A stretch of DNA of 64,000 bases from Thecamonas trahens ATCC 50062 (lineage: Eukaryota; Apusozoa; Apusomonadida; Apusomonadidae), in the NCBI RefSeq assembly GCF_000142905.1, contig NW_013657678.1, positions 616,871-680,870 of the forward strand, in the 5' to 3' direction. The position numbers and the translations under genes were made by a program. The stretch's first letter is position 1. Every line of letters begins with the position of its first letter. The notes below the pieces were generated by a model. It did not search any database, had not been told where the DNA came from, and saw only the letters and a program-made list of their open reading frames with translations. Positions 44,453-55,315 of the stretch are shown here, piece after piece.

Positions 44453-45007
44453 GGTGGTGTCTGTACGGGAGGGCGTGAGTGGTGGTGGCTGAGGGGGAGG
44501 GGAGGGGAGCGGTTGGCGGTGGAGGAGGGAAGGGTGGTGCATCGCGTACGGGAGACAAGGGTGAGAGTGGTAGGTGTGGTGGGTGTGCCAAGGTCCGGGT
44601 GGTAACCAAGACAAGAATGCGGGGGTTGTGGGAGTGTACAAGGTGGTGGTGGGAAGGGTTGGGCAAGGCTCGGTAGCAACGACACGGCTGCACGCGTTCG
44701 CTTGCAAAAAGATTGCTGAAGCAGGTCAAGCCCCGAAGCCGGTATTGACGTGTTACGCAGCGGATACACTTGCCTCTTGCTGTAGGGTATGTTTTAGGAA
44801 TGGTGGGTGGTTTGTAGGATAGGGGCCGGGGGAGGGGTTGTGGGAGGAGGGGAGGGGAGGGGGGGTGGGGGGGGGGGGGGGGTGGGGTGGGAAGGTGGGT
44901 CTCGGTGCGTGTTGGCTGACGACATGACGAAGAGGTGGGCGGAGGTGACAGGGACTGGACAAGTGGACTGCAGACGGGCACGGAGTTGCAGTCGGAATAT
45001 TGTCATT
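44453..45007. promoter_or_regulatory. Bidirectional promoter of the paralog pair
   Basis: 555 bp between the divergent starts of two paralogous surface-protein genes. Contains GGGGAGGGG-type tracts and a G-rich block (about 44838-44893) that could form G-quadruplexes. No other gene seen. Confidence 0.6.
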
Positions 45008-48000
45008 ATGGTGTACAAGGGCAGGCAGGCCTCTGGTGTGTGTGCCTTTGCGGTGATGGCGATCTTGGCGGCGGTGATGGCCGAGAAGATGCTGGCGGCG
45101 GACGGCAAGGTGCTGAGCGGACTTGGAAGCCCGATGGGGTTGTGTGCCGAGGCACCGGCACTGGGACCTGGGGAGGATGCACGGTGCTCGCGCATCACGG
45201 GGAGCACTGTGTATTACGAGAGTGCGGTGGCTCTGTCGTCGGTGTTTGCGGTCGGCGACTTTAGCGGCGATGGGAACGACGACGCTGTGCTAGTCCTCAA
45301 CACCCGAGTGCTGCGGTCGTACCTCAACAACGACGGCAACTTTAATAGCGTTGTGCGATCGACTGTTGACGGCTCGCTACCCGGCGATGGGCTAGACGTG
45401 GCACTGGTACGGATTGATGCCGACAGTGACCGTGACATTCTGCTGCTCACGGATGCACCGTCGCTCGCGTGGTACTCAAACACCGACGGGGCGGGCACGT
45501 TCTCGTCGGCCAACGTGATTGGGCTTGGTGCAACCAGTGGCTGGCTCCGGATTGTGGCGGTGGACGTGGACAATGACGGCGATACTGACGTGGTTGGCAT
45601 CTCGAACAACGAGCTGAGGGTGGTTATCAACTCGGACGGGGCGGGTTCGTTTGCTGCGCCGGTGCAGTACACGCTGACGGGTGCGGCGCTCCTATCGGTT
45701 GCAGCGGGTGATGTCAACGGTGACGGATATGCCGACGCTGTGCTCTCAGACGGCAACGCAGGCCTTTACTGGCTCGTCAACGATGGCAGCGGGGGCTTTA
45801 GTGCGGGCGCGCGCCAAGTGTTTGAGAGCCAGGTGACAGCTGCTGGAGCTGCGGTGGTTGTTGGCGACTTGCGCGGCATAGGATTACTCGATGTTGTGGT
45901 GCGAACAACTGATGCGCGAGTGGTTGTCTATTACGGGCTCGGGGGTGGATCGTTTGCGCCGCAGCTTACCATCTTGCAAGGTGTGTCGTCGACGAGCCGT
46001 GACTCGATTGCGATTGCGTCGCTGAAAGACTTCAAGTACTCTGCTGTGCTGATGCATAAGGATGCAGCCGGCATCATCGCAGTTCGGGTATACAACGACG
46101 CTGGCGACATGTCGGGTCCATATCTGATGGCGCGTGATGTATCGTGGTCGCTGTCGGCGATTGCGGTTGGTGACCGCAACTCCGACGGTATTGCGGATGT
46201 ATTTGCGTTTGACACTACAGGCTCACGGATGGTTACAACGGTGTCTGAGACCAAAGCGGCAGTGGAGCCCGAGGCCGCACAACGAATAGTCGGGGTTCTT
46301 GAAGCGGCATCGCTGGTGATGAAAGCGTTCGACCTTGACTATGACGGGCACGAGGAGGTGTTTCTGCTCGCGGAGCCGGGCTTTTCCATTGTGCGGACGC
46401 AAACAACGTTCTCGTCGACCTACTTTTCGCTTTATTTGTTTAACGAAGAGAACATTGTCGGCACCGATGTAGCTTTTGGCGACGTCAACGTTGACAGCAT
46501 GCCAGACTGGGTCATTGCGGTCCCGGGTGAGAACACGCTTGTGGTGTACTTGTTGGAAGCGACGACTCCGGCTGTTGCGTTCTCACGGCGACCTGTGACA
46601 TGCACGATGCCAGCAGTCACGTTTGTGGTTCTGGCAGACATGGATGCCGACGGCATGCTGGACTATGTGGTAGCCAGCAGCTCTGGGACTGTGGCGTGGA
46701 TGAAGGTCGACGGCGCAACCGGTGACTGTGTGCCTGATAGTACGACGGTGATGGGGAACCTTGGTGCAACGGTTGCGTCGCTAGCAGTCTCAGACCTCAA
46801 CGGTGACGGGCTGCCGGACGTGGCGGTTGGTCTCGAAGAGAGCGTGGGAGTGCTGTTGGGGATGGCACAAGGCGGGACGGCGTTTGACGTCTCGACATAC
46901 GTGGTGAGCGGCGGCGCGAGCTTTGTCCGGATCCAGACAGGCGACATGGACCTCGACGGTGCTGTCGACATTGTCTGGATTTCGTCCAACTTGCTCCTGT
47001 CATCACTCGTCAACAGTGGCGACGGTACGTTTACGCTGCGGGGCTCTCCCATTCTGGCGTTTAACAACGTGCAGCACAACTTTGCGCTCCACGACTACAA
47101 CCTGGACGGTACGTTGGACATTCTTGTTTCCCGTGGCATCGGCAACGTTGCTTTGCAGCTGTTCACCAATGATGGAGTGCCTGGCACGTTTGCGCACTCG
47201 CCGAACATCTTGTGTACGTACAACCTGCCGGTCTACGATGCCATTCCGGTGAGCAGTGGTTACACGGCGACAGACGTGCTGGTGTGGACCGGTGTCAACG
47301 TCAAGGTTGGGCGTCTGTCCACAACGTCACCACTGGCGTTGCGGGCGCCGCGGACACATACCGAAGCTGCCGGTGATGGATACTTTCTACGGACCGACGC
47401 CAAGTCGCCGTGTTTCAAGTTTGCGGTTGCTGGTGGACGAAACATGGCATGTGTGGCGCAGCGGATGGCCCGTGCAGGGCGATGTGTGCGCGACCGGGTA
47501 GTGCTTGAGGCCGGGCGGTACGTGTACTGCCCGACGATTTCGCACATCAAGACTTCGTTTGCAGTAGAACTTGCGGCGGCGGAGCCCGGCAGTGTCGTTC
47601 TCGATTGCGAGGGAAGGGGCGTGCTGTTTGCTTCGATCCGCGAGGATCAACGTCGCGAGATTCCTGGTATCGGCATTGGTGGCCTGGTCCTGACCAACTT
47701 GACCATCCGTGGCATGGCGATCTCGTCGACCATCTCCAAGTCTGCGCCAGGCTTGCGGGTCGTCGGAAGCGAGGCCTCGTTGCAGCTGCATGGCACCGTG
47801 ATCGAAGGATGCGACACGACGCCGTCGATTTCCGGGCTTGTGGTGTACGACGGAGGCGGCGGGTGCGTGCTCGGTCTCAACGGCGGGCGAGTGCTGATGG
47901 ACAACTCTACTATTTCTGGCTCGACGGCCGGCGACGGGTCGGGTGGTGGCGGGTTGGCCTTGGTTGGCCTCGATTCGGCTGGCTGCATCCGCGACGGCAG

Positions 48001-50941
48001 CGTGATCAGCGGTAACTTGGCTCGAAGTGGGCCTGGAGGCGGCGCGACTGTCCGATCGGGCGCAACTCTGCGGGTGGAGCGCGGAGCGGTGATTTCGGGA
48101 AATGTCGCGGAGACTCGCGGCGGCGGGCTGTTTGTGGACAACGACGCCGAGGTTGTCGTGGACGGCAGCTTAGAAGGTGTGCGAATCGAAGGCAATTCGG
48201 CACAGAGCGGCGGCGGTGGGCTGTGTGTTGTGAGTGCATCGCGGGCCAACGTGAGCCATGTTGTACTGGCCGGCAACGTGGCATCGTTTGGCTCTGGCGG
48301 CGGGTTGCAGGCGACGACCGGAGCCATTGTGGTGGTCGATGCGAGCAGCGTGTCAGGCAACACTGCAGAGCGGAGTGGTGGTGGGCTGTTGGCGGAAGCG
48401 CCTGCGAGCGTGACGCTTACGGGCGAGAGCAGCGTGAGCAGCAATCATGCCGGGACGTTTGGCGGCGGGCTTGTGGCGATGGAGGGAGGGCTGGAAGCGC
48501 TGCTGGCGGAAACGCGGACAGTGCTGAGCCTGCCAGAGGCGAGCACGGCACCGGATGAATCCTGTTCGCCTGTGGTTGTACTTGACGGAGCACGAAGTTA
48601 TGACAACGTTGCAAGGCGCGGCGGCGGGAACATGCTGTTGTGCGGCGGATGTGTGGCGGTATCGGGGTCCAAGGCAGAGGTACGCGGTCAGATCCTGACA
48701 TGCCTGCCTGTGGGTGGGCCTGACGGCATTGCGGCTGGCGGCGCGTTTGTGCCGGACAGGACGGACGCGAACTCCCTGCCGTGGCTGGCGTTTGATGCGG
48801 CGAGCTGGGCCAACTCGCGCGAGGGCTCGACGTTTACCTCGCCGCCAACACGACTTGTGTGGGAGGTCGAACCTGAGGCGAGCATAGCCGCTGGCATCCG
48901 GATGGCGGGCAGTGTGAGCGCGAGCGACTGGTTCGGCGGCGATGCTGGGCGGTCCGACTATGAGGTGGAGGCAAGCCTGGGGCCAGGGACGCCAGCTGGA
49001 GTTGTGCTTGTGGGAACGAACGTGATGCGCATGACAGCTGGTGCGCCGACCAGCATCCCCGCCGTTTCTGTGACGGTCGACGACTCGGGTGTACTGCCGC
49101 TGGACGGAGTGAGCGTTGTGGTGTCTGTTCGCGAGACTAGCGCGGCGGCGGTGAGGGTGGTGGCTGCGGTGCGGATCGAGAGTTGCGGGCCCGGGTTTGG
49201 CGGTGGAGCGGTGGGCGGCGGCGGGTTCGGCTGCTTTGCATGCAGCGGCGACACGTTCAGCCTCGTGTCTGGTGTGGCACCTTGCGAGGCGTGCCCGGCC
49301 AACTCTGCTGTGGGCGGGAGCGGGAGCATGAACGGGACGAACTCCCGATGCAGCTGTTTCCCTGGCTTCTACCACTTGGAGCCTGGCACGGCATGCGCGG
49401 CGTGCCCGGAAGGCGGGGTGTGTGGTGGCGGGTCTGAGCTCCCTGTGGCTGCGCCAGGCTTTGCACCTGGCGGACGGGTGGACTTGTTTGTGGCATGCCC
49501 GACGGCTGAAGCTTGCGCCGGTGGTGGGGCATGTGCGACCGGATACGCAGCGCAGCTGTGTGCCGAGTGTGCGGACGGGTACTATGCCCTCAGCGGAAAG
49601 TGCTTCAAGTGCAACACCGGGCGAAATGCGGCGGCAGTTCTGCTGCTTGTGTTGGGCTGCTTGGCGGTGATATGCGTCCTGCTCGGATTCAACCTCGCAG
49701 AGAGCATGAGCTACAAGTTTGCGTCTTTGATGATTGGGCTCAACGGACTGCAGATTGTGGCGCTGTACGGGCGGCTGGACTTTAAGTGGGGCGCGTTTGC
49801 GGCGGCGTACTTTGACATTGCATCTGCAGTCAATGTCAATCTCGAGCTGACGAGTCCCGAGTGCGCGGCAGCGGACGGGACGGACGTGTGGGTGCTCAAG
49901 TTTGTGCTCACGCTTGTGATGCCTGTGTTTGCGGCGGCTGGATTGGGGCTGGCAAGCGGACTGTTTGCGGTGGCACGTGCTGTGCATGCCCCGTGGGTCC
50001 GAAACAAGAGCATCGGCGAGTTGGTGGGCGCTGCGAAGCGGTGCATGTGGCAGATCATGGTGCTGCTATACATGGCGCTGGTGTCTGGCAGCTTTTCACT
50101 GTTTGGATGTCGAAAGGACGCGACTGGGCGGTGGGTGCTTGACGACGCACCGTCGCGGAGCTGCTACACGGCAACGTGGTGGGGACTCTTCCCGCTTGGG
50201 CTCTGTGGAGTACTGGGCTATGGTCTCGGGCTGCCGGGCTGCGTGGTGTGGGTGCTCAAGCAGCAGCGAGACGCACTCGACGAGGTGAGCTTTGTGCTCC
50301 GGTACGGGTTTCTTGTGGGGCGATTTTCGGCTTCGGCGTGGTGGTTTGAGGCACTGGTGATGGCGCGAAAGGCAAGTCTGGTGATGAGTATGACGCTGTT
50401 CTGGGGCGATATGACCAAGGCGTATGTGAGCGTCGCTGTTCTGGCGTGCTTCTGTGTCGACCTGCATGTTCGCAAGCCGTATGTGAACAAGCACCACAAC
50501 ATGGTGGCGACAGTTGTTCTTGTGGCGGCGATGGGCGTGCTGCATGCCGGTACCTTTACCAACACAACACTGCGGTCGATAGGAGTGGTGGGCGGCATTG
50601 TGGTGATGGTGGGCGGGATGCTGGCTGCGGCAGGAGTCGACGTGCTGCTTGCGCGCAGGCGCGAGAAGGAGGCAGCAGCCGAGTTTGGCGACGGCGGCTC
50701 GTCGCTGGCGTTTGACGTGGAACGAGCACAAGCGCGATCGTCGGTTATTGTGGAGGCGCCTGGCGGTAGTGACAGCTGTGGGTCGACTGCAGTGATTGGT
50801 TCACTGGGTGGACTTGGCTCGGCAGCGGGCAGCGCGCCGGTCAACCCGGTGCTCGACTCGGTGCAGGGCAGCGAAGGCGGCGAGTTTTCGACTGCGGCGA
50901 TGTCGAGCGTGGGAACGGTGGACGGAACCGGGACGGTGTGA
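45008..50941 (+). CDS. FG-GAP/beta-helix/Cys-rich multi-pass surface protein, copy 2 (intact)
   Basis: 1,977 residues in one frame from ATG 45008; the open frame upstream is glycine-rich leader and is not used. The signal peptide covers residues 1-35 (MVYKGRQASGVCAFAVMAIL). About twelve FG-GAP/VCBS-type repeats follow (GDFSGDGNDDAVLV, DVDNDGDTDVVGI, DMDADGMLDYVVA), then a beta-helix/Pmp-like region (about 850-1250; SGGGLLAEA, RGGGLFVDN), a Cys-rich module ending CAECADGYYALSGKCFKC, and about eight transmembrane segments (ATWWGLFPLGLCGVLGYG, DMTKAYVSVAVLACFC). A cytoplasmic Ser/Gly tail of about 110 residues closes it. Same layout as its divergent neighbour, with clear identity in the Cys module and membrane part, hence a local duplication. 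The ectodomain suggests Ca2+-dependent adhesion or ligand sensing. It converges on the CD36-like gene, 29 bp away. Confidence 0.9.
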   Translation: MVYKGRQASGVCAFAVMAILAAVMAEKMLAADGKVLSGLGSPMGLCAEAPALGPGEDARCSRITGSTVYYESAVALSSVFAVGDFSGDGNDDAVLVLNTRVLRSYLNNDGNFNSVVRSTVDGSLPGDGLDVALVRIDADSDRDILLLTDAPSLAWYSNTDGAGTFSSANVIGLGATSGWLRIVAVDVDNDGDTDVVGISNNELRVVINSDGAGSFAAPVQYTLTGAALLSVAAGDVNGDGYADAVLSDGNAGLYWLVNDGSGGFSAGARQVFESQVTAAGAAVVVGDLRGIGLLDVVVRTTDARVVVYYGLGGGSFAPQLTILQGVSSTSRDSIAIASLKDFKYSAVLMHKDAAGIIAVRVYNDAGDMSGPYLMARDVSWSLSAIAVGDRNSDGIADVFAFDTTGSRMVTTVSETKAAVEPEAAQRIVGVLEAASLVMKAFDLDYDGHEEVFLLAEPGFSIVRTQTTFSSTYFSLYLFNEENIVGTDVAFGDVNVDSMPDWVIAVPGENTLVVYLLEATTPAVAFSRRPVTCTMPAVTFVVLADMDADGMLDYVVASSSGTVAWMKVDGATGDCVPDSTTVMGNLGATVASLAVSDLNGDGLPDVAVGLEESVGVLLGMAQGGTAFDVSTYVVSGGASFVRIQTGDMDLDGAVDIVWISSNLLLSSLVNSGDGTFTLRGSPILAFNNVQHNFALHDYNLDGTLDILVSRGIGNVALQLFTNDGVPGTFAHSPNILCTYNLPVYDAIPVSSGYTATDVLVWTGVNVKVGRLSTTSPLALRAPRTHTEAAGDGYFLRTDAKSPCFKFAVAGGRNMACVAQRMARAGRCVRDRVVLEAGRYVYCPTISHIKTSFAVELAAAEPGSVVLDCEGRGVLFASIREDQRREIPGIGIGGLVLTNLTIRGMAISSTISKSAPGLRVVGSEASLQLHGTVIEGCDTTPSISGLVVYDGGGGCVLGLNGGRVLMDNSTISGSTAGDGSGGGGLALVGLDSAGCIRDGSVISGNLARSGPGGGATVRSGATLRVERGAVISGNVAETRGGGLFVDNDAEVVVDGSLEGVRIEGNSAQSGGGGLCVVSASRANVSHVVLAGNVASFGSGGGLQATTGAIVVVDASSVSGNTAERSGGGLLAEAPASVTLTGESSVSSNHAGTFGGGLVAMEGGLEALLAETRTVLSLPEASTAPDESCSPVVVLDGARSYDNVARRGGGNMLLCGGCVAVSGSKAEVRGQILTCLPVGGPDGIAAGGAFVPDRTDANSLPWLAFDAASWANSREGSTFTSPPTRLVWEVEPEASIAAGIRMAGSVSASDWFGGDAGRSDYEVEASLGPGTPAGVVLVGTNVMRMTAGAPTSIPAVSVTVDDSGVLPLDGVSVVVSVRETSAAAVRVVAAVRIESCGPGFGGGAVGGGGFGCFACSGDTFSLVSGVAPCEACPANSAVGGSGSMNGTNSRCSCFPGFYHLEPGTACAACPEGGVCGGGSELPVAAPGFAPGGRVDLFVACPTAEACAGGGACATGYAAQLCAECADGYYALSGKCFKCNTGRNAAAVLLLVLGCLAVICVLLGFNLAESMSYKFASLMIGLNGLQIVALYGRLDFKWGAFAAAYFDIASAVNVNLELTSPECAAADGTDVWVLKFVLTLVMPVFAAAGLGLASGLFAVARAVHAPWVRNKSIGELVGAAKRCMWQIMVLLYMALVSGSFSLFGCRKDATGRWVLDDAPSRSCYTATWWGLFPLGLCGVLGYGLGLPGCVVWVLKQQRDALDEVSFVLRYGFLVGRFSASAWWFEALVMARKASLVMSMTLFWGDMTKAYVSVAVLACFCVDLHVRKPYVNKHHNMVATVVLVAAMGVLHAGTFTNTTLRSIGVVGGIVVMVGGMLAAAGVDVLLARRREKEAAAEFGDGGSSLAFDVERAQARSSVIVEAPGGSDSCGSTAVIGSLGGLGSAAGSAPVNPVLDSVQGSEGGEFSTAAMSSVGTVDGTGTV

Positions 50942-50970
50942 GAAGCGTGCGTAAAGTATGGGTTTGGTGC

Positions 50971-53500
50971 CTATGTGGTGGTGAGAGGGGGTGGCGGCGG
51001 GGGAAGGAGGCGCGAGCCCTCGTTGAGGGAGGGTAGTGACGTTGTAGGGGCGACCGGCTTGCCCAGTGGGGAGTACGGCTGGGGAGGCAGCAACGGGCTA
51101 CCTGCGGGCGCCTTGAACCAGCATATGAGCGAGGCGGCGAGGGCGGCGGCAGCAGCGACGGAGAGGACGATGACGGAGCCGAGGCGGAGATCGCGGAGGA
51201 GGTAGACGGAGGAACGAAAGTCGGCGGCGAGAGCCGGGGTGATCTCCGAAGTCTCATCGACCCAGACGATGGGGTAGAAGATGTCCTTGACCACGTCGGG
51301 GTTAAAGTCGTCAAAGGCAAGGTCTGGCGGGATGTAGACGTTGACTTGGATGCGCTTGTGGGCGCGCATGGTGAGGCCTGTGATGGGCTCGACGTCGATG
51401 GAGGCCTGGTCGTCGAGCCGGGGGTGCATGCCATCGATTTTTGCCACGTACTTGGGATCGACAAACAGCATGTTAGGGTAGGAGAAAAAGATCGGGGCCT
51501 GCTGGGTGATGGTGAGGTTGGCAAAGCCGGTGACGTACTGAAAGAAGCGTTCGTCGGGGAGGAAGAGCTCGCGGAGAGGGAGATAGCGGTTGAGGGCGAT
51601 GCCGTGGGCCGAGACGTGGCGATCAAAGGCGAGCGGGAGCGAGCGAACGAGGTCTGTCTCAAATACATGGATGAGGGCAGAGCGATCAAAGGAGTTGAAG
51701 AGGAGCGGCGGAAACTGAGTGCCGTCTGAGCCAAAGACCGGTGCGTTGTAGTTGTTCCAGGCCACGGTGGCCTGGGTCTGGTACTTTGTGTACTGCAGGG
51801 TAGCGGAAAGATCGCCGTAGCCTGTGGTGATGGTGTCGGGCGGGGTGTTGGTGGCGGCCCATTCGAGCGATGTGGTGTTGGTGATGAGCGCGCAGGTGCC
51901 GTTGGGCTGGACAACGGCGAGGAGGGCGTCGTGACAGTCAAAGAGCCACTGGTCAACGGTCTTTGTGATGAACATGCCGGCGTTGTCGTTGACAAGCTCG
52001 GCGGCGTAGGCCTTGCCGTACGACTCGAGGGTGCGAAGGCCGTAGACAAACATGTCGACAACCTGGTGGCCATCAAGGTTGTACTTTGCGCCGAGGACGC
52101 CGGCATGTGGCGGGACGGCATCGGTGAGAAAGTCGACAAGGCCGTTTGTGGAGAGGAGGCCGGCGTCGGGCCCGCCGCGGAGGGTGCCGTTAAGGAGCAT
52201 GGCGGCGCGGGCGCCGGTCATCCAGTTCTCGCCTGGCGAAATGGAGGCCGCGAGCGGAAACTCAAAGGGGACGTCGATGCCAGCAAAGAGCGGATGCTGC
52301 GGAAAGAGGGTGGAGAGCGGGACGCCGGATGTGATGGTGAGGCGGGCCCACTGCTCGTAGGCAAGGAACTCGATGGCCGGAAGGCCAAAGGCGTTGCACA
52401 TGGCGTTGTTGACGTAGGCGGACTGGAAGGAGGGGAGGAAGGAGGCGAGGAGCGCGGCAAGCTGCGGGCGTTCGAGGCCGAGGCGGGTAGAAAGAGTGGC
52501 GATGTCGGTGGCGTTGCCCAGGCGCGCGCCCTTCCACAGGGCAAGCGAGTCGGGCTGGGTGGAGAGGAGCGAGTCGACGACGGCGAGACAGGCCGGGAGC
52601 GGCATGGCGGCTGCAGGATCGAGAGTCTGTAGGCCGTACCAGAGCGGGAAGCTTGGGGCCAGGTTGTACGTCGAGTTGGTAAAGGCAGCACAGAACGAAG
52701 CTTGGCATGCTGGCGGAGCCGAGGCGAGGTCCAGGGCGTTGTCCGGGTTGGTGCAGTTGAGAGTCTCTGGCGCCGAGCCAAGGAGGACCTCGAGGGCAAA
52801 GCCGAGGCGGTCAGCGACATAGTCCTGGGCGATGTAGTCGCGAAAGACTATGTTTGTCCACTCGATGATGCGCGCGATGGCCGGGCCGGTGACGATGACC
52901 TTGAGATCTTTGTCGGAGCCGGCGGAGAGGATGACGCCGAGATACGTCGGGTTGATGTTGGTGATGTAGGTGGAGTATGGCGAGGCCTCACCGGAGAGGT
53001 TGGCGTGAACATAGGTATCGCCCTCGACGGCTGAGACAGACTTGCCGTCCGAGGCAAAGTCGGCAAAGAGATGGGTCTTGACGTCGCGGTAGGTAAACGG
53101 GCCGACGGCCTCGAACGCCGGCTTGGCGGTGCCTGCCATGACCTCGTGAGGATTGGTCAGGTTCCACATGGTGTAGACCTCGTAGAGCGGCGGATTGCTG
53201 GCATCAGCAGAGTTGTTGTAGTACTGTGGGTATGCTTGAGCAAGCTTGGACGGAAGCGTGATGGTGGCCTCGACACCGGACTTGAGGAGGTAAGGGAAGA
53301 GCTGCAGGCGTGCGCGTGCGGGTGGGGGGTGAGTGTAAACAATTTGAGAGCGAGGAAAAGGTGGAGGGGGGGTGGGGATGGAGGAGGGGGTGGACATGCG
53401 TTGGTCGTACAATGGTGTAGAGCAAGGCGGCGGCGGTGGCGGTGACGATGGCACAGGCGCCGAGAGCATAGGCACGGCAGCGGGTGGGGCGAATGTGCAT
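50971..53500 (-). CDS. CD36/LIMP-2/SR-B family scavenger receptor (spliced, long)
   Basis: Complement of join(50971..53301, 53411..53500), 806 residues. Exon 1 encodes a basic N-terminus and the first membrane anchor (residues 11-30). Exon 2 begins LFPYLLKSG. The ectodomain has family landmarks: YEVYTMWNLTNPHEV, GPFTYRD, then far downstream VFETDLV, IDGMHPR, DIEPITG-like VEPITGLTMRAHKRIQVN, and a second membrane segment (SVIVLSVAAAAALAASLICWF) with a short Pro-rich tail. This is the two-anchor loop of CD36 proteins, which bind lipids or particles at the plasma membrane or lysosome. At about 806 residues it is much longer than animal CD36 (about 470); the extra length is a central insertion of some 300 residues. 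In a phagotroph a role in prey or lipid uptake is plausible. Confidence 0.88.
53302..53410 (-). other. Intron of the CD36-like gene
   Basis: 109-nt intron, minus-strand sites ATT/GTACGA and CGCCTGCAG/C, phase 0. Without it the anchor-bearing first exon and the ectodomain lie in different frames. Coding-strand sequence is pyrimidine-rich. Confidence 0.9.
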
Positions 53501-53680
53501 GTCGAGGTGTGTGTGGAGGGGGAGGGAGGGGGGAAGGGAGAGAGAGAGGGGAAGGAGGGAGGGGGGAGGAGTGGGGTGGGGAGAGCGAGGAGGGAGAGGG
53601 GGAGGAGGGTGGGCGGCACGAGGCGGAGCGAAAGAAAGAGATATTTTTTCGTTTGAGTGTGGCGTGACCTGGGAGTAACC
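53501..53680. other. Polypurine intergenic tract
   Basis: 180 bp dominated by GGGA/GGAG repeats on the plus strand between two minus-strand genes. Promoter of the CD36-like gene presumably lies here. Triplex or quadruplex formation is possible. Confidence 0.6.
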
Positions 53681-55315
53681 TCAGGAGGTAGAAGCGGGAG
53701 GAGGAGGACGAGAGAGGACAAGCGATGGCTGATGGGTGGCGGTGGCGAGCGAGTCGACGTAGAGGGCGACGACAGCTTCGGCAAAGAGATGCGGGTGAGA
53801 GGCGAGGAGGTGACGGACGCGGACGGTACGGGCGGGAGAGTCCGGGTGGGTGATCTCGGCGTCGAGTACATTGTGGGCGCCGAGGAGCTCGAGCGACGAG
53901 TTGGCCATGACCCGCGAGGTGAGCCTGCCGTCAGCGGTCGAGGCAAAGTTGTCGCGGACGCGCTGAGCCATGCGGGCGAGCGCAGCCGAGGTGGCAGCGG
54001 AAGGGCGGACGCCGGCGTGGACAATGACCGGGACAATGTTGGCCAGGCGCGGAAGTTGAGCCATGGACGAGATGCCCTCGATGAGGGCGACAACAGTGCG
54101 CTCGTTACGGTGGTTAGTTGGCAGGCGTGCAAGGTAGGCCTCTGCGTGGCGGGCGTGGCCGGCGGCAGCGGCAGCAGCGATGACGGCGTTGACCTCACGA
54201 GCTGCGGCGTGTGGCGCTGACGCAAGCAGGGTGTCGAGTGCAAGCAGAGTCTGGGCCTTTTCGCCGAGCTGCGCCAGCCGCAGCATGCAGGTGCGGGCAA
54301 AGCGCTGGTTGGAAACAAGGTGGCGGACGGCGGGAAGTGGCGGACGGAGGAGTGCGTCGAGGCTCGCCGCGGCCGGCAAAGCCTTGACTACCGCGATAGC
54401 GGCGCGCTTGGAGACGTGGGGAGCGCGGCGGAGGACAGCGAGGGCAGCCTGTACGTGGCCAGCGCGGGCAAGCTCACGCACGAGCACGTTGATTGCATGC
54501 GGCGGCGCAACAGCAGGATCGCCGCGGAGCAGACATGTCAGCATCGCGCGTTCGGCCGGGAGGCTGCGAGCGCGTGCGAGAGCGTGCGTTGCGGCTGCTG
54601 GGGAAGAGCTCAGCTCGACCATGCGGGCCACGAGCGCGGCAGCCGGCACCGGATTGAGCAAAGCAGCCGGCGAGACAACGGCGGCAACGACGCTAACAAG
54701 CTCGTCGAGCGAGCGGGCGAGAAGAGCATCGGCAGCAAGCGCGTCGGGCAGGGCGTCGATGGAGGCGTCAGGCGGGAGGCGGGCAAGGAGGCTCGCAGCT
54801 GCAGCCGGCAACTTGCACCGCGCTGCGCTCAGCGCCAACGAGGCCAGTGTGCGCGACGAGACCGAGTCCTGCCCCGCCGGACGAGACTGCTGCTCGTCGA
54901 GGACGTGGCCGACAAAGGCAGCAGCCTTGGCCGGGTGCTGGCGCGAGGTGAGCGCGAGGCGAGCCAGCAGCGGGCGCGATCCCGGCGAGTGCGGCAGGCC
55001 CGGAAGAGCAGCATGGAGCGAGAGAGCGAGATCCAGAGGCTCACAGCCGAGATCACGCCACGCGCCGCGAGCAAGCGCCCGGTGAATAGCGGCATGGACC
55101 GGGCTGAGCGCAGCCGAGGAGAGCGACGAGCTGGTGGCGGTGGAAGCGGCGGCGGTGGCGGCATAAGCGAGCGCCGTCGTCATAGCATTGGCAAGAGGAA
55201 GAGTCCGGATAGAGGAGGTAAGGTCGAGGAGTTGCGGTGTTGCTGCGGTGGGTGGCGGCGGCAGAGGCAGCGGCTGTGGTGCCAAAGTGGACAGCCGGCG
55301 GAGGTGGCGCCACAT
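53681..55315 (-). CDS. PPR-like, probably mitochondrial, alpha-helical repeat protein
   Basis: 544 residues from ATG 55313-55315. The N-terminus MWRHLRRLSTLAPQPL is basic and hydrophobic without acids, a good mitochondrial presequence. The rest is almost all helix, rich in Ala, Leu and Arg. Helix pairs of about 35 residues resemble pentatricopeptide repeats (HAINVLVRELARAGHVQAAL, EVNAVIAAAAAAGHARHAEAYL). The PPR consensus is weak, so OPR- or HAT-type relatives are alternatives. PPR-type proteins bind organellar RNA and help in its processing or translation. Intact frame. The stop is 180 bp from the CD36-like start on the same strand, across a GGGA-rich tract. Confidence 0.7.
   Translation of the reverse strand: MWRHLRRLSTLAPQPLPLPPPPTAATPQLLDLTSSIRTLPLANAMTTALAYAATAAASTATSSSLSSAALSPVHAAIHRALARGAWRDLGCEPLDLALSLHAALPGLPHSPGSRPLLARLALTSRQHPAKAAAFVGHVLDEQQSRPAGQDSVSSRTLASLALSAARCKLPAAAASLLARLPPDASIDALPDALAADALLARSLDELVSVVAAVVSPAALLNPVPAAALVARMVELSSSPAAATHALARARSLPAERAMLTCLLRGDPAVAPPHAINVLVRELARAGHVQAALAVLRRAPHVSKRAAIAVVKALPAAASLDALLRPPLPAVRHLVSNQRFARTCMLRLAQLGEKAQTLLALDTLLASAPHAAAREVNAVIAAAAAAGHARHAEAYLARLPTNHRNERTVVALIEGISSMAQLPRLANIVPVIVHAGVRPSAATSAALARMAQRVRDNFASTADGRLTSRVMANSSLELLGAHNVLDAEITHPDSPARTVRVRHLLASHPHLFAEAVVALYVDSLATATHQPSLVLSRPPPPASTS

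Noticed and set aside
48353-49987. 544-codon minus-strand frame
   Set aside because: Antisense to FG-GAP copy 2; His/Arg-rich shadow.
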